DNA from: Ahaetulla prasina
Taxonomy: Eukaryota > Chordata > Lepidosauria > Squamata > Colubridae
Reading direction: 5' to 3'
Length of the DNA: 64,000 nucleotides
NCBI RefSeq assembly: GCF_028640845.1
Contig: NC_080540.1
Location: forward strand, 139,151,420 to 139,215,419
The position numbers and the translations under genes are program-made. Under the pieces are notes generated by a model. The model made no database searches. It was not told where the DNA came from and saw only the letters and a program-made list of their open reading frames with translations. Shown one piece after another: positions 34,229-45,762 of this stretch. Each line of letters starts with the position of its first letter. The first letter of the stretch is position 1.

Positions 34229-34767
34229 GATACTTGGACCTTTTGGTCAAAGCTTGTATCACAGCGGACAGTTCTCAACATTCCAGGGATGTGAAGTGAA
34301 GGTTGAAGATTCATACTTGTGCCTTGCCATTCAGCAAAGAATCGGTGCTAGTGCTACTCAGACTAGGCGTATAATAACCTCTTGTATCTCAGCTCTGTGT
34401 GCTGTTGCAAAATATTATGGTCGGTCCCGACAATCTACTCAGGGCTCTCTTGTCTCACAGAACTGCTTCTGTAAAAGTCAACAGCTTGACACTGAAGCCA
34501 GGAGCCAGCAATTAAAATTGCACCCTCTGCCAAAGACTTAATGAGATTGGGTGTAATCCTAGGGCACAGGCAGCCACAGGGAATATTCCCTGAGCTGGGA
34601 TAGGTCAGTCATTAAGGCACAAAAGCTGGTTCCCACTGACAAGGCATAAGAACAGCATCAAGAACAGTGATGCGTATGGAATCACATAGGATCCATGCGG
34701 CGGGTCCCCCAACAGCATTCTGAAAAATCATCTGCAGTTCTTATTGCATATAAGCTAAAAGCGTGAG
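34229..34767. other. No recognisable gene or repeat
   Basis: Unique-looking sequence; nothing supported. Confidence 0.5.
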
Positions 34768-35060
34768 TGTTTTTTTTTTTATCAGGGCAACCTGGTCTAC
34801 CCAAATATGGGACAGAGCATAATGCTTCCAATTTCGTCTTTCGGCTCCAGTCCCGGAGACTTCACAGTCACTCGCTTTCATGACAAACTATTCTTGTGTT
34901 AAAGTTTATATTTTGCCGACAAAGAAATAAAGGGAGACTAGTATAGATCTATTTAGTCTCATCAGCTAGCCATACCCTTCTGGGATTTGAACCCAGGCTG
35001 CTTACATATTAGGTAGACGTTTTCACTTCTAAACCACAGGCTTTTCTAGCTTTGTTGGCT
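34768..35060 (-). mobile_element. tRNA-derived SINE, copy 1 of a tandem pair
   Basis: On the minus strand the tRNA-like head reads GTGGTTTAGAAGTGAAAACG, then GGGTTCAAATCCC as B box. The body includes ATAGATCTATACTAGTCTCC and CCGGGACTGGAGCC, and it ends in a TTTTTT-bounded terminus. The B box is a pol III internal promoter remnant. Confidence 0.72.
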
Positions 35061-35080
35061 GTACCTGGGGAGAGATTAAG

Positions 35081-35301
35081 TGTTTTTTATCAGGGCAACC
35101 TGGTCTACCCATATATGGGACAGAGCATAATGCTTCCACTTTTGCCTTTCAGCCCCAATCCAGGAGCCTTCGCAGGCAGTTGCTTTTTTTGTGTTAAATG
35201 TTATCTTTTACCGCCAAAGAATTGAAGGGAGACTTGTATAGATCTATTTCAAGCCATTTATCTCTCATCAGCTAGCCATATCCTTCTGGGGTTCAGCCTG
35301 G
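35081..35301 (-). mobile_element. tRNA-derived SINE, copy 2, head deleted
   Basis: GTGTTTTTTATCAGGGCAAC to GCTAGCCATATCCTTCTGGG repeats copy 1 from the tail to just before the B box, 313 bases downstream and with scattered differences. At the B box it meets an oppositely oriented SINE. Confidence 0.72.
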
Positions 35302-35640
35302 GTTCAAATCAGGGGTACAATCCAGCAAGTTCTGACAGGTTCTGGAGAACCGATAGAGGAAAATTTTGTGTAGTTCAGAGAACCGGCAAATACCACCTCT
35401 GGCTGGGCCCAGGAGTGGGGTGGGAATAGGGATTTTGCAGTATCCTTCTCCTGCCATGCCCACCAAGCCACGTCCACAGAACTGGTAGTAAAAAAATTTG
35501 GATTTCACCACTGGTTCAAATCCTAGAAGGGTATGGCTAACTGACGAGAGCTAAATAGCTTGAAATAGATCTATACTAGTCTCCCTTTATTTCTTTGGCG
35601 GTAAAAGATAAAATTTAACACAAGCCAAAGGCATCTATCT
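35302..35640 (+). mobile_element. tRNA-derived SINE in opposite orientation, split by a hAT in its B box
   Basis: AGCCTGGGTTCAAATC continues after the hAT as GTTCAAATCCTAGAAGGGTA, TGGCTAACTGACGAG and ATAGATCTATACTAGTCTCC, the plus-strand form of the SINEs at 34768 and 35081. Copies 2 and 3 therefore meet head to head. Confidence 0.7.
35310..35513 (-). mobile_element. hAT-type element of the ACCGGTTCT family, inserted in a B box
   Basis: 204 bases from CAGGGGTACAATCCAGC to GGATTTCACCACTG, flanked exactly by GTTCAAAT (35302-35309 and 35514-35521), which is the SINE B-box core. Confidence 0.9.
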
Positions 35641-35644
35641 GGAA

Positions 35645-36251
35645 CTGTCTGTAGTAGATAGTAGGCACTGAGGTTGATTCGTGAATATTCATGGCAGCTG
35701 AGTTGCTTCTATGGAGTGGCCTTTCAGGAGGCTGACAATGATGGACTCAAATTTTACAAGCCTGCTATAAAGCCTGTAATGTTTGACGTGCAGGTTCAGT
35801 GTTCCTCCATCGCCTTTACAGCTGTTGTTTGCCATTGCCATTGGGATTCCATGTGTGTCTCTTTGTTTCCATAAGCCAGGGCCATAAATCTGTACCCTGA
35901 TTTTCTTGTTTGTTTCACTCATTTGGAAGATAGGATTGCTGGCTGGGGAAGGAGCTAAAGCAGAAACTGGGCTGTTCCGTAGATGAATTTTCATGCTCTT
36001 CTTGACCAAAGAATAGCAATTTTGTATAATAGGTTTGCTGGAGACAAAGGTTAAGCTTTTACAGAATGAGATGATCATTTTTGGAATGTGGATGAAAAGC
36101 CATTCACAGAGCCACTGAGGCTGATATTTTTTTTCCTGGAAGAGAAGCCAGAAAAAAGATAGGCGTTCTCATTCCTGGTTCCTATGCGAAATGAAACCTA
36201 CATTTTATATTAAAGCGTACATCCAGTTTGGAATTACGACAACATTTCTTG
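35645..36251. other. No recognisable gene or repeat
   Basis: Unique-looking sequence. The overlapping frames 35674-35874 (+) and 35689-36078 (-) show no domain or bias. Confidence 0.5.
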
Positions 36252-36444
36252 ATGTAAAGCAGTGGTAGGTTTCAAAATTATTTACTACCGGTTCTGTGGG
36301 TGTGTCTTGGTGGGCGTGGCATGGCTTGGTGGGTGTGTCTTGGTGGTCATGGCAGGGGAAAGATACTGTAAAATCTATATTCCCACCCCACTCCAGGGGA
36401 AGGTTACTGCAAAATCCCCATTTCCTCCCAATCATCTGGGACTT

Positions 36445-36944
36445 ATAACATATATATAACAACAGAGTTGGAAGGGACCTTGGAGGCCTTCTAGTCCAAC
36501 CCCCTGCCCAGGCAGGAAACCCTACACCATCTCAGTCAGATGGTTATCCAACATTTTCTTAAAAATTTCCAGTGTTGGAGCATTCACAACTTCTGCAGGC
36601 AAGTCGTTCCACTTATTAATTGTTCTAACTGTCAGGAAATTTCTCCTTAGTTCTAAGTTGCTTCTTTCCTTGATCAGTTTCCACCCATTGCTTCTTGTTC
36701 TACCCTCAGGTGCTTTGGAGAACAGCCCGACTCCCTCTTCTTTGTGGCAACCCCTGAGATATTGGAACACTGCTATCATGTCTCCCCTGGTCCTTCTTTT
36801 CATTAAACTAGATATAACCAGTTCCTGCAACCGTTCTTCATATGTTTTAGCCTCCAGTCCCCTAATCATCTTTGTTGCTCTTCTCTGCACTCTTTCTAGA
36901 GTCTCAGCATCTTTTTTACATCGTGGCGACCAAAACTGGATGCA
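36445..36944 (-). mobile_element. CR1 LINE, 5'-truncated, nested in a hAT
   Basis: The 3' end GGAAGGGACCTTGGAGGCC and CAACCCCCTGCCCAGGCAGG lies on the left, coding sequence on the right, ending at GCGACCAAAACTGGATGCA. ACTT on both sides may be a short TSD. Confidence 0.88.
36522..36890 (-). pseudogene. CR1 RT, C-terminal 122 codons, frame intact
   Basis: The open frame reads MQRRATKMIRGLEAKTYEER, then RRTRGDMIAVFQYLRG, LRRNFLTVRTINKWNDLP and ends with NHLTEMV. This is the region following the CR1 reverse transcriptase core; in full elements it begins with the VQRRATK motif. The lack of stops suggests a relatively young copy, but the endonuclease and RT core are missing because of 5' truncation, so it is not functional alone. 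Confidence 0.85.
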
Positions 36945-37079
36945 ACTTGGGAGGCAGAGAATAGATGGGGGCTGGGCCAGTCAGAATTTTTACTACCGGT
37001 TCTCCGAACGACTCAAAATTTTTGCTACCGATTCTCCAGAACTGGTCAGAATCTGCTGAAACCCACCTCTGATGTAAAG

Positions 37080-38227
37080 CATGAATGAGTGACAGTGGCT
37101 TCAAAGCCAAGTATTGAAAACCTGTGGCTCATTAAGCTGCTGGGAATCCCTACTTTCTTTCCTCTTTGGCTGAGGGGAGCTTTGCCCACTTTTTTCATTG
37201 GCCAATCAATTGGGATAAACAACCAATCGGCAGGAGTTGCATTGCTGGTTCCTCCCTGTTATCATCAGAAGGAAACCAATAATTTCTTCCCAACTGATCG
37301 GTTGACAGAGAGGGACAAACCTTGTGGATCTGCACTGTGAGTGTCATTAGTTATCTATGAGTGATAATAGATTTTAAGAAGAGGAGAGGAAGCTGTCCCT
37401 CTGTTTTCCACATCCACGTTCACAAGAGGGAGAAGAACCATATGAGCAGATTCAAAGGGATCCACAAGCATACGTACGTTTTAATGAGGAAGTATTCAAA
37501 GTATCCAACTTGTCTAAATGTGAGGAATATTTGTATACCAGAGAGATAGTTGAACATGGTGCGCAAGAACTGGAGCATTTAGATTAGACTTTAGTCACTA
37601 GAGGTCATGATTCTCAACAGAACCATTTCCATGCAGGAAATGGTTTCTCAGTTGTTCTCTATGGAATTATGCATCACATTTTGATAAGTTGTTTTCCATT
37701 GCCACCCAAGCCACAAAAAGGCTGCCTCTGTGTTTATATTCTAAATGACTAATTTGACGTTGTCCCTCTGCTTTCTCTTAAATTGGCTCATTCATTGTTT
37801 AAGATTACTTTGTTGCTTTGGGTATTCTGCAGTTTTTACCTGTTGTGAGTCTTAATAACATTTATTACAATTTGAATGCAATATTCCCGTGAACAGCAGA
37901 AGCAGAGTCAGAAAAATGGCATATATAAAATAAGAAGGAGTTCTTTTCGACTCAGTTCCATCCCATCAGTAGAAAATCCAACCTTCTTGGAAACAAAGAC
38001 ATGACAACAATAATAATAATAATAACAAGCATTCTACAAGGCTGAACAGCCATCAGGTTCACTGTATGGGAAGAAGAGGCAGAGGATTGTACATTAATAT
38101 AACTTTTGCAAGACCCTTACAGTCATATCATTTTGAAAGAATTTTGACTGTTAAATGCAGGTAGAAAACAGGACAAACTTGAACAGGTGCACTTCATTCT
38201 CTTCACTTCAGAATATTTACACAGATA
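37080..38227. other. No recognisable gene or repeat
   Basis: Unique-looking sequence with a short AAT run near 38010. Nothing supported. Confidence 0.5.
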
Positions 38228-38235
38228 TTCGAGGC

Positions 38236-38366
38236 CAGGGGTCTGCAAACTTGGCTCTTTTAAGATTTGTGGACTTCAACTCCCAGAGTTCCTCAGCCAG
38301 CAAAGCTCTTGAACTCTGGGAGTTGAAGTCCACAAGTCTTAAAAGAGCCAAGTTTGCAGACCCCTG
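38236..38366. mobile_element. Palindromic hAT-type MITE, copy 4
   Basis: CAGGGGTCTGCAAACTTGGC with arms through GACTTCAACTCCCAGAG and back. The flanks TTCGAGGC (38228-38235) and TTCTAGGT (38367-38374) agree at six of eight bases. The variant end GTCTGCAAACTTGG is matched in both arms. Confidence 0.85.
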
Positions 38367-38456
38367 TTCTAGGTTATCTAGGACTTGGACTGATTACAAT
38401 AAAGCTATGGGATTAAATAAATCAGTCCCCTGTTCTGTGCTAGACATTATCTATAT

Positions 38457-38804
38457 CTTTGATGGCGAACATACGGCACGTGTGCCAGAGGTGGCACGCT
38501 GTGCCCTTTCTGTGGGCACGTGAGCTGTTGCCCCAGTTCGGCTCTGCTGTGCATGCGCACATGCCTCCTACCAGGCAGCTGGTCTTCGGATCTCTGCCGC
38601 AGATGCGCGGGGGGGGGCATGTGCGGGGGACCACGCAAGGATGTGCAAGGGGAAGGATGCTTGCATGGGTGCACATACATGCATGGGGGCTCAGGGCACA
38701 TGCACAGGGGCATGCATTGCATTTTTGGGGTTCGGGTGCGCAGGCGCACATTCACACACATACATGCTTTGGGCATTCGGTCCGGAAAAGGTTAGCCATC
38801 ACTG
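38457..38804. mobile_element. hAT-type element with GC-rich, purine-pyrimidine-alternating core
   Basis: The ends CTTTGATGGCGAAC and, reversed, CAGTGATGGCTAACC are inverted repeats. The flanks ATCTATAT (38449-38456) and ATCTATAA (38805-38812) are an 8-bp TSD with one change. The core is rich in GTGCACATACATGC, GCGCACATTCACAC and similar words. Five overlapping open frames here are artefacts of this composition. Confidence 0.85.
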
Positions 38805-38814
38805 ATCTATAACG

Positions 38815-39404
38815 AACTATCAAAGTTTCATATCTAAGACAAATTACCACAATTATAAGCCAACATCATTGCTTTGAATTGTTCTAAAGCAATACAATAT
38901 GGAAAACCTATCTGTACACCACGGTGTCTTTCCATCTTTTTTCCTGCCACAAATGATCGCAATTTAAAAAGGCTCACCTAATCCATGTTTAATTATATCG
39001 AATCTCAAAATCCTATCAGGATTTTTAAGAAGGTACTTCTATCCTGTCGGAAGAATAGATAGGCATGCAGTGAATCCTGATAGTCCGAGATAAACCTAGT
39101 GAAGGAATACCTTGGACAATGGAAGCATTGTATCGCCTTTTCATCCTAAAGAAACAGCACCAGCTGGGTGTAGCAGTCTCTGCTTTGCTTTATTGAATGC
39201 CAGAGTTGTTTCTTTGATTTTTGAACACTAAGATATGCCATTGTACAGATGCCAAATGTTTGACTTATTATTTTACATGCTAGATTCGTGTTTCACTTTT
39301 CTTCAAAGTCCTTTCCTCCAAACAATATACATTAAGGAGTCCTTGGTGCACTTTGAATTTGGTTTTTTTCTTGCAGATTCATTACCCATAGGTAAAATTA
39401 CCAG
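38815..39404. other. No recognisable gene or repeat
   Basis: Unique-looking sequence; nothing supported. Confidence 0.5.
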
Positions 39405-39845
39405 TGCTTGTCCTGGTCAGTGTTGGTGGGAATGTTCTTGGTGGTCTCTTGATGAGGCTGTTTATTGTTAGCATGTTTGAGATAGTGGTTCCTTAATTAG
39501 GGTATTGTTTGCTTGTTGATTGTTGGCTAATATTAATCTTGATGTTAATCTCTGCTTATCTGGGTATTGATTGCTGGCAAAGAGGGATTTTGGGTTTTTT
39601 TTGTTTCCTTTCTGCCTTTTTTTTTTACTGTCTCTTTTGAATGGTATGTAGATGTTGTTTATCTCTATGGGCCTAACAGTAAACAACAGCCTAATCAAGG
39701 AACCACCAAAAACACTTACGCCAACACTGACAGAGCAAGCCACTCATATCTAAACAGAGAGCAAACCTCACTCTCTTCTAGCACTGAAGATGTTACCTAG
39801 CTGGGTAATGAAATGCCTGCAAGAAAACAACCAAGCTCAGAGAGC
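39405..39845 (+). mobile_element. Penelope-like remnant with inverted arms
   Basis: The left arm 39418-39477 (GGTCAGTGTTGGTGGGAATG, CTTGGTGGTCTCTTGATGAG) is the inverse of 39665-39730 (CAGCCTAATCAAGGAACCAC, ACTTACGCCAACACTGAC), with roughly 190 bases between. The right arm continues into CTGAAGA (39784-39790), a 6-bp stem GTTACC/GGTAAT and GAAAT (39810-39814). Coding sequence is absent. The same design is seen in full at 57761-59450. Confidence 0.6.
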
Positions 39846-39889
39846 ATCAACGGCCCTTTAATTCAACCCTCAGTTTCAAATATAGATTA

Positions 39890-40036
39890 TATTTTATGAT
39901 TTCAACAGCCCTATGGTGTTAGTTGGGCCAAGAGACTATGCCTATCCTAAAATCATCCTATAAACCTCAGGTCTGATTGGAGATTTGAACTTGGGTCTCC
40001 CTGACCCACCCCAGCTCTCCTTCCAATTGTTCTAAT
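39890..40036 (-). mobile_element. tRNA-derived SINE fragment
   Basis: The minus strand has AGACCCAAGTTCAAATCTCC (B-box like), then GGTTTATAGGATGATTTTAG and CTTGGCCCAACTAACACC, consistent with a diverged SINE of the type at 29972. Confidence 0.55.
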
Positions 40037-40044
40037 CATGTTGT

Positions 40045-40600
40045 TGCAAATATTTGAGTCGTGGTCAAAGCAGTATTCTGCCTAAGATAAAAGCAGCTCC
40101 TGATTCCTTCTCCTCCTCTTCCTGGCTTGCTCATCAAAATTTTATAGCAATAAAGTGGTACTTCAGGCCATTTTGGTTTTCAGGACTGTGAGAGACACTA
40201 CTTCATACAGTGAATTTGTCTGAATAAAAATGATCCTGGTGAACACTCAATTACTGATGCTTTTGGCAAAAGCAGGAAATGTTGCTTTAAAGGTGAAATT
40301 AATTTAAAATTCAAAATTTCAATTATATGCTTAAACTACACATCCCATTATTTATTTGATAATTTCTACACTCTGTTTCCTCCTACAGGAGCCCAGACAA
40401 CTACCAATATATTATGATTCCATTTTCCTGATTAATTTCAATTACTGCAGTGGAAGACATTATAAAGAATTCTGCTGTCCCACTCTAAGGAAATTTAGGA
40501 CCATCAATCCATTAGTAAACACTATAATTAGCAGTATTTATTGCAGCTGAGAAAATGGTGGTTGCGATGCAACACATTTGCTGGTGTGCAGTAGGTGTAG
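40045..40600. other. No recognisable gene or repeat
   Basis: Unique-looking sequence; nothing supported. Confidence 0.5.
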
Positions 40601-40608
40601 CTGTAGAG

Positions 40609-40744
40609 CAAAGGAGGTCAAGCTCCTGACCCGCGGGCCAGATGCATCATGCGCTGGCCATTCCCACCCCCATTTTAGTGAAAGGGAAAAAAGTTGCAAT
40701 ATATCATGTGATGGCAATGTGTCGTTGCGAGTTTGACATCCCTG
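40609..40744. mobile_element. Short hAT-type MITE, relative of 30547-30681
   Basis: CAAAGGAGGTCAAGCTCC to GCGAGTTTGACATCCCTG, 136 bases. The flanks CTGTAGAG (40601-40608) and CTGTAGAT (40745-40752) are an 8-bp TSD with one change. Confidence 0.85.
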
Positions 40745-40785
40745 CTGTAGATGGAGATGGCCACATCCATGCTCTAGTAAGAGCA

Positions 40786-41026
40786 ATGTCAGGGTTCCAG
40801 GTAACCCTCACAATGAAAGAAGACTCCGAGTCTTGAAGTTCCTCAAAGTTCCATTTTATTACAGATGTCATATTGGCACATCTGGGAAAACCCGAATCTG
40901 AAAGCTTCCAGGTTTTCCTCACCCAAAAGAAAGTCCAAGTCCCTGCCCAGCACCCACATGTCCATAACATGGCACCTTGCCAACTGGAGATGCTCCCATT
41001 CACATCTCTCCAGGTGCAGGGCAAGA
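40786..41026 (-). mobile_element. Possible LTR 3' part
   Basis: On the minus strand GTAATAAAATGGAAC gives a polyadenylation signal and the sequence ends GGTTACCTGGAACCCTGACA, an LTR-like CA end. The other side is cut off by the L2-like LINE at 41027. The family is unknown. Confidence 0.4.
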
Positions 41027-41450
41027 TGCCACCAGACTTGAAATCCTGGGTTTAGAAAATTTAGAACTACGCCGTCTTCAGCATGACTTGAGTTTAACTC
41101 ATAGAATCATCTATTACAATGTCCTTCCTGTCAAAACTACTTCAGCTTCAATTGCAACAATACACGAGCACACAATAGATTTAAGCTTAATGTTAACCAT
41201 TCCAATCTTGATTGCAGAAAATATGACTTCAGTAACAGAGTTGTTAATGCTTGGAATACACTACCTGACTCTGTGTTCTCTTCCCAAAATCCCCAAAGCT
41301 TCAACCAAAAACTGTCTACTATTGACCTCACCCCATTTCTAGGAGGGCGTGCATAAGAGCACAAGAGTGCCTACCGTTCCTGTCCTATTGTTTCCTTTCA
41401 TTATATCCAATTAATATAGTTATTACATACTCATACTTATGTCCTTGACT
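41027..41450 (+). mobile_element. L2-like LINE 3' end
   Basis: Coding from TRLEILGLENLELRRLQHDL through NCNN-like and CRKYDFSNRVVNAWNTLPDS (frame broken by a few indels) to LTPFL, then the 3' UTR GAGGGCGTGCATAAGAGCAC. The A-rich tail is poor. Confidence 0.8.
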
Positions 41451-41474
41451 CTCTGAAAAAAATAATGTTATTAT

Positions 41475-43585
41475 GACTACATATCACCCATGCTCCATAC
41501 AATTCCCCCTCCCTGTTTCGCACAACAGTAAATGTGAAGGCCCAATGCAAAAGATGGCTTCCAGGCCTGACAAGCAGTGATATCCAGCTGGTGATGGATG
41601 GGTTGTGTAATTTGCTATCCTTTCTGATTCACTGGGAGATTCACATGACTGGCCGATAGTAGAGCTTTGAATTTAAGAGCTGGCACACACAGATGAAAGT
41701 ATGTTCTGTAACTGAGTACTCCAATGTGTCAAGACATGACTGGAAACTGCAGGACTGTTTTTTTGAACAAATGAAATCAGAGGGTGTTCTGGGAGGCTAA
41801 AAAAAAAAAAAGTGGGGTCATAGGTTGCTCATGCCTATTTTTATGCTATAACCCTAATGACCCTTATGGAAGGAATTGTATTCTGAGCCAATCACAACAT
41901 CATCCAAATGTTCAGCTCAAATTTGCATATTGCAGTGATTGCAAACTACAGGAGAACGTTCCATTTTTCTACTTTTCCTTGTGGTTTTTTTTTTTTCTTT
42001 TCTTAATTCCCTCTATCAAACCAGCTTGAATGTTTCCAAATTCAGAGAAAATAAAACTCTCTTCTTTTGTGTGATACCATCCGCTCTCTTCTACCTTCTT
42101 CCCTTCAGAAATAAATAAGCTATCTATCTTTAAGATGGGCCTTTCCCCTATTAGTGCCATTTTACATCCTTTCCACCTTCTGCTGCTGTACAAAGAGGCT
42201 TCAAAAACACTAAACAAAACCGCAGGCAACATTGGCAATCCAGCTGAAACCGCAGCAAGAAGAATCAGTGTTCCTTTTGGCTGAAGTGGCTTCAGTAGGA
42301 GCAAAACATTACCGTTTGTGATGCTTAAGGGGCTTAGTCTTATTCTTTTTGAGAGGAAGATGGAGAGGGAGGGAGGAAAGATAGCAATTATTTCTCTCTC
42401 TCTCTCTCTCTCTCTTTCGTGTCCAGTACCATCCTGGCCGAATGAAGACAAATAGCATTGGGAGACTCTGTTTGTTTCTTTTGTAATTGTGTGTGCACAT
42501 AAATTTTCTTAGGAGACAGGATCCATGTAATTGTGCTGGGCAGGTGAGATGAAGTGTGGATTTAGAGAATCAGATTCCTCCACAGTTCCAGACCAGGAAG
42601 AAAGAATCATCATCATCAACAACAACAAAAATTGGCTGGGGTTTGGACAGTCTGACTGAAATCAAAGAAGTTTATTTTTGCATGGGTAGAATAATAAGTC
42701 TTTTTAAAGAACCTGGATACTTGGAAAGTAATTAGAGAAGAAAATGTGTTAGGCCTCTACTGTTAAAATAAACAGGCTAGTTTTTCCATCCCATCTGATT
42801 TGGCCTCTTTAGGCCTTCCTGGAAAATGAAAAAGATTGCAGCTCTGAGCTAGATCTGAAAATGTAGCTAGCTGCTCACCTACCTCAAGACAAAATTATAG
42901 AATACCCTATGCACCTATAAGCAATACCACAGAACAAGCTCACCAGTTTACCTTCTTGTAAAAAAGAGGGTCATCATAGCAACTATTTTATGAAAAAGAA
43001 AAATATATTGTTAAGGTGCTTTTGGTATAACATTCCAGACTTGACTGCCAGCCCAAAAAAGGGTTATGTACTCTTTTAATAAAATAATAATGTACGATTC
43101 TTTTTATTTGATTACCAATTTTATTTGCTGCTTGTTTTTCCCCCCCAATGTTGTTGTTCTTATTCCTTTTTAATAAGAATCCAAAGCCAGGAGTAGACAT
43201 CTGTGACAAACAGCTGAACAAAGAGGTAACAAATGTGAAGTGGAGACACACTGCAGGAAAGGGAAAGATTGTGGTGGAAGAGCAAAAAGTTGTAGTGAGG
43301 GTGAAGGGGCTTATGGTTTCCCCACTTTCCTGAACTCAAAGTTTAGCTCCACTGAAGAAAACAAACAAACAAAATTTCTTTCAACTGAAGGCAGAAGAGC
43401 CTGGGAGAGATCAGAACTATCAGGTGCAAAAGATAAGTTCCAAATGTGAAGGTTCAACTTTTTTAACTTATTGCTAAAAGCCTACCCACATGAATCTTCT
43501 CAAATAATGGCCAGCACCTGGTTATAGTTAGATAAGACAAGTCAATGTGTCACAATAATCATTTAAGAGCTGACCAGCTGCTGTG
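41475..43585. other. No recognisable gene; one TC microsatellite
   Basis: A TC run lies at 42392-42415. The frames 41969-42451 (-) and others have no domain. The remainder is unique-looking. Confidence 0.5.
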
Positions 43586-43589
43586 ATGA

Positions 43590-43862
43590 TGTAATACCTG
43601 ACTCTGTGGTCTCTTCCCAAAATCCCCAAAGCTTTAACCAAAAACTGTCTACTATTGACCTCACCCCATTCCTAAGAGGTCTGTAAGGGGCATGCATAAG
43701 CGCACAAACATGCCTACCGTTCCTGTCCTATTGTTTCCTTTCATTATATCCAATTAATATAGTTATTACATACTTATGCTTATATATATGCTTATATATT
43801 GTATAGTTATTTCATGCTTATGCTTATATATACTGTTGTGACAAAATAAATAAATAAAATAA
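43590..43862 (+). mobile_element. L2-like LINE 3' end
   Basis: From ACCTGACTCTGTGGTCTCTT through NQKLSTIDLTPFLRGL, the 3' UTR with GGGGCATGCATAAGCGCAC, and TACTGTTGTGACAAAATAAA with an AAATA tail. Very similar to the copy at 5255. Confidence 0.85.
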
Positions 43863-43869
43863 ATACTGG

Positions 43870-45475
43870 GAATGAGTCAGCAAGGTTTTTGGGCTGATAT
43901 CACTTTAAAAGCCTGTAATAAGAAGAGGCCCTATTGATGTATATCTCTCTCTCCATGTGTGCTTCCGTGCTGTAATTGCTGATTGCTGTTTGTTTGAGGT
44001 CTTACTAAAATACATGTATGTATATATTCATTGTAGATAAAACCACTATTTAAATACAAACCTCTGTTTACTATATTTGCTCCTGGGTTGTCTCACATAG
44101 TCACACTGTGCACAATCTGACACAATGGTTAGATAAGAGGCAGCTTACCCCACAGAAAGAATAGGGGCATGGCAAACATCTCAGAAAGAGCCATCCCTAG
44201 TTTCCTGGATCATAAAGACCATAAAAGGCGTAGGGTAACCTAGCAATAAGGACAGTGTTAGTTCTCATGCTTGATGCTTCTTGTCTGGACTACCTCAATG
44301 GGCTGATAAACATATAACTTTTCTTTAAAAGGAAGGCTCTGGTTAGGAGGCTTGTGGAGGCTAGTATTGCTACCTCTCCCAGGATCTATTACTGAGGAGC
44401 TCACCTTACTCTGGTCTGGTTGATAGGAGAGAGGCTCTCTGGACCTTTTGTCTTCCAAACACTCCAAAACATTCTTCTCAAAGCTCAAGAGGCATAGTCC
44501 AATGTTGCTACAGTTCATTTGGGCTAGGAAATCCCAGACCATTTATGGTTTAAATAGGAAGAGAGGAAAAAAGTATAGGAAGGTTCAAATATTCTATCCA
44601 GTTTCCAAACTATCTTTGCTTGAATGACTGATTCCTTTCTGAAAGAAAAAAAATATACTATAATCTTATGATTGATGGAATGTCATCTCAAGAATTTGAG
44701 GGTAAATTGGAAACCTTCTCTCCCAATGATGTCAGAGGCAGAGAGAAGGAGTTTCCTCCAGAAAGGTTTGGCCTCTCTATTGATCTTGGAATGGTGATAT
44801 TGGGAAAATTGAAAAGCAAACACCTCAGAGTTATCTCTGACATTCTAAGTCTTCCTAGCCATAAACTGTATAACTGAAAAAAAAATAGAACAGATCTGGG
44901 GCATTAAAAATCATCTTTCATTACATACTGTTAGAGACAACAAAATGGCAGGAAATATTGTATTTTGAGTTCTATAAAATTCATCACACCTTCTTGGGAG
45001 AATAGAAGGCCTATCAGATACATTGCACAACATGCAAATGATTTTTTTTTCTGGATTATTGACGTTGACACCAGTGTTTTTTTCTAAACAACAATCAACT
45101 TAGGGAAACAAAATAATGTAGAATACTAGAAAGCTTGATAACTGGTCAAGATATTTTTATATATTCAAGAAATCTGGAAAATATAACAGAATGGAAAACA
45201 AAAAATACATTAGTAATTTTACTCTTTATTATTAGATCAAAGCAAATTCTCTCTTCATTAGATAAATTGATAAGAGATTTGAGATAAGAGAGCCCAGTAA
45301 CTGTGTAGGCTCACATAGATTGATCCTGTTGCATATACTGCATATGTTAATAATATGTATTAATAATGCATATTAAATCATATAGGTTTGTGTGTGTGTA
45401 TGTTTGTATGTGTGTGGGTGTGAGAGAGAGGTAAATCTGTATGTGAGTTTAATCTATTTATGCAGGTCATGATTT
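43870..45475. other. No recognisable gene or repeat
   Basis: Unique-looking sequence with an imperfect GT stretch near 45388-45425. Nothing supported. Confidence 0.5.
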
Positions 45476-45762
45476 CTGCTGATAATAAGATATATTATCA
45501 CCACTGATAATACATCTATCATTCAAAAAGACCTTGATCATCTAATCACTTGGTCTAAAACTTGGCAACTCCAAATCTCAACCAGCAAATGCTCAGTCTT
45601 ACATATAGGAAAAAAGAACCCAAACACTAAGTACTTGCTTGATGGACATTACCTTACAGATGACCCCCATCCCGTTAAAGACCTTGGAGTTTTCATGTCA
45701 AATGATCTAAAGGCCACTGCAAATACATAGCAAAAAAGGCTCTAAGAGTTGTAAACCTAATC

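Larger units (their letters stand above)
36260..37071 (+). mobile_element. hAT-type element of the ACCGGTTCT family, split by CR1
   Basis: Runs from CAGTGGTAGGTTTCAA to CTGCTGAAACCCACCTCTG with exact flanks ATGTAAAG (36252-36259 and 37072-37079). A CR1 3' end sits between ATCATCTGGGACTT and GGGAGGCAGAGAATAGATGG, so the hAT is the older of the two. Confidence 0.92.

Noticed and set aside
34768..35640. Functional tRNA gene at the B boxes
   Set aside because: The A-box region and cloverleaf pairing are incomplete and the sequences continue into SINE bodies.
38440..38812. Five overlapping open frames rich in Cys and His, zinc-finger-like at first sight
   Set aside because: They lie inside a hAT element with repeated TGCAC and CATGC words; spacing of Cys and His is irregular and both strands are open.
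42309..42451. RERERERE-type protein frame
   Set aside because: Translation of a TC microsatellite.
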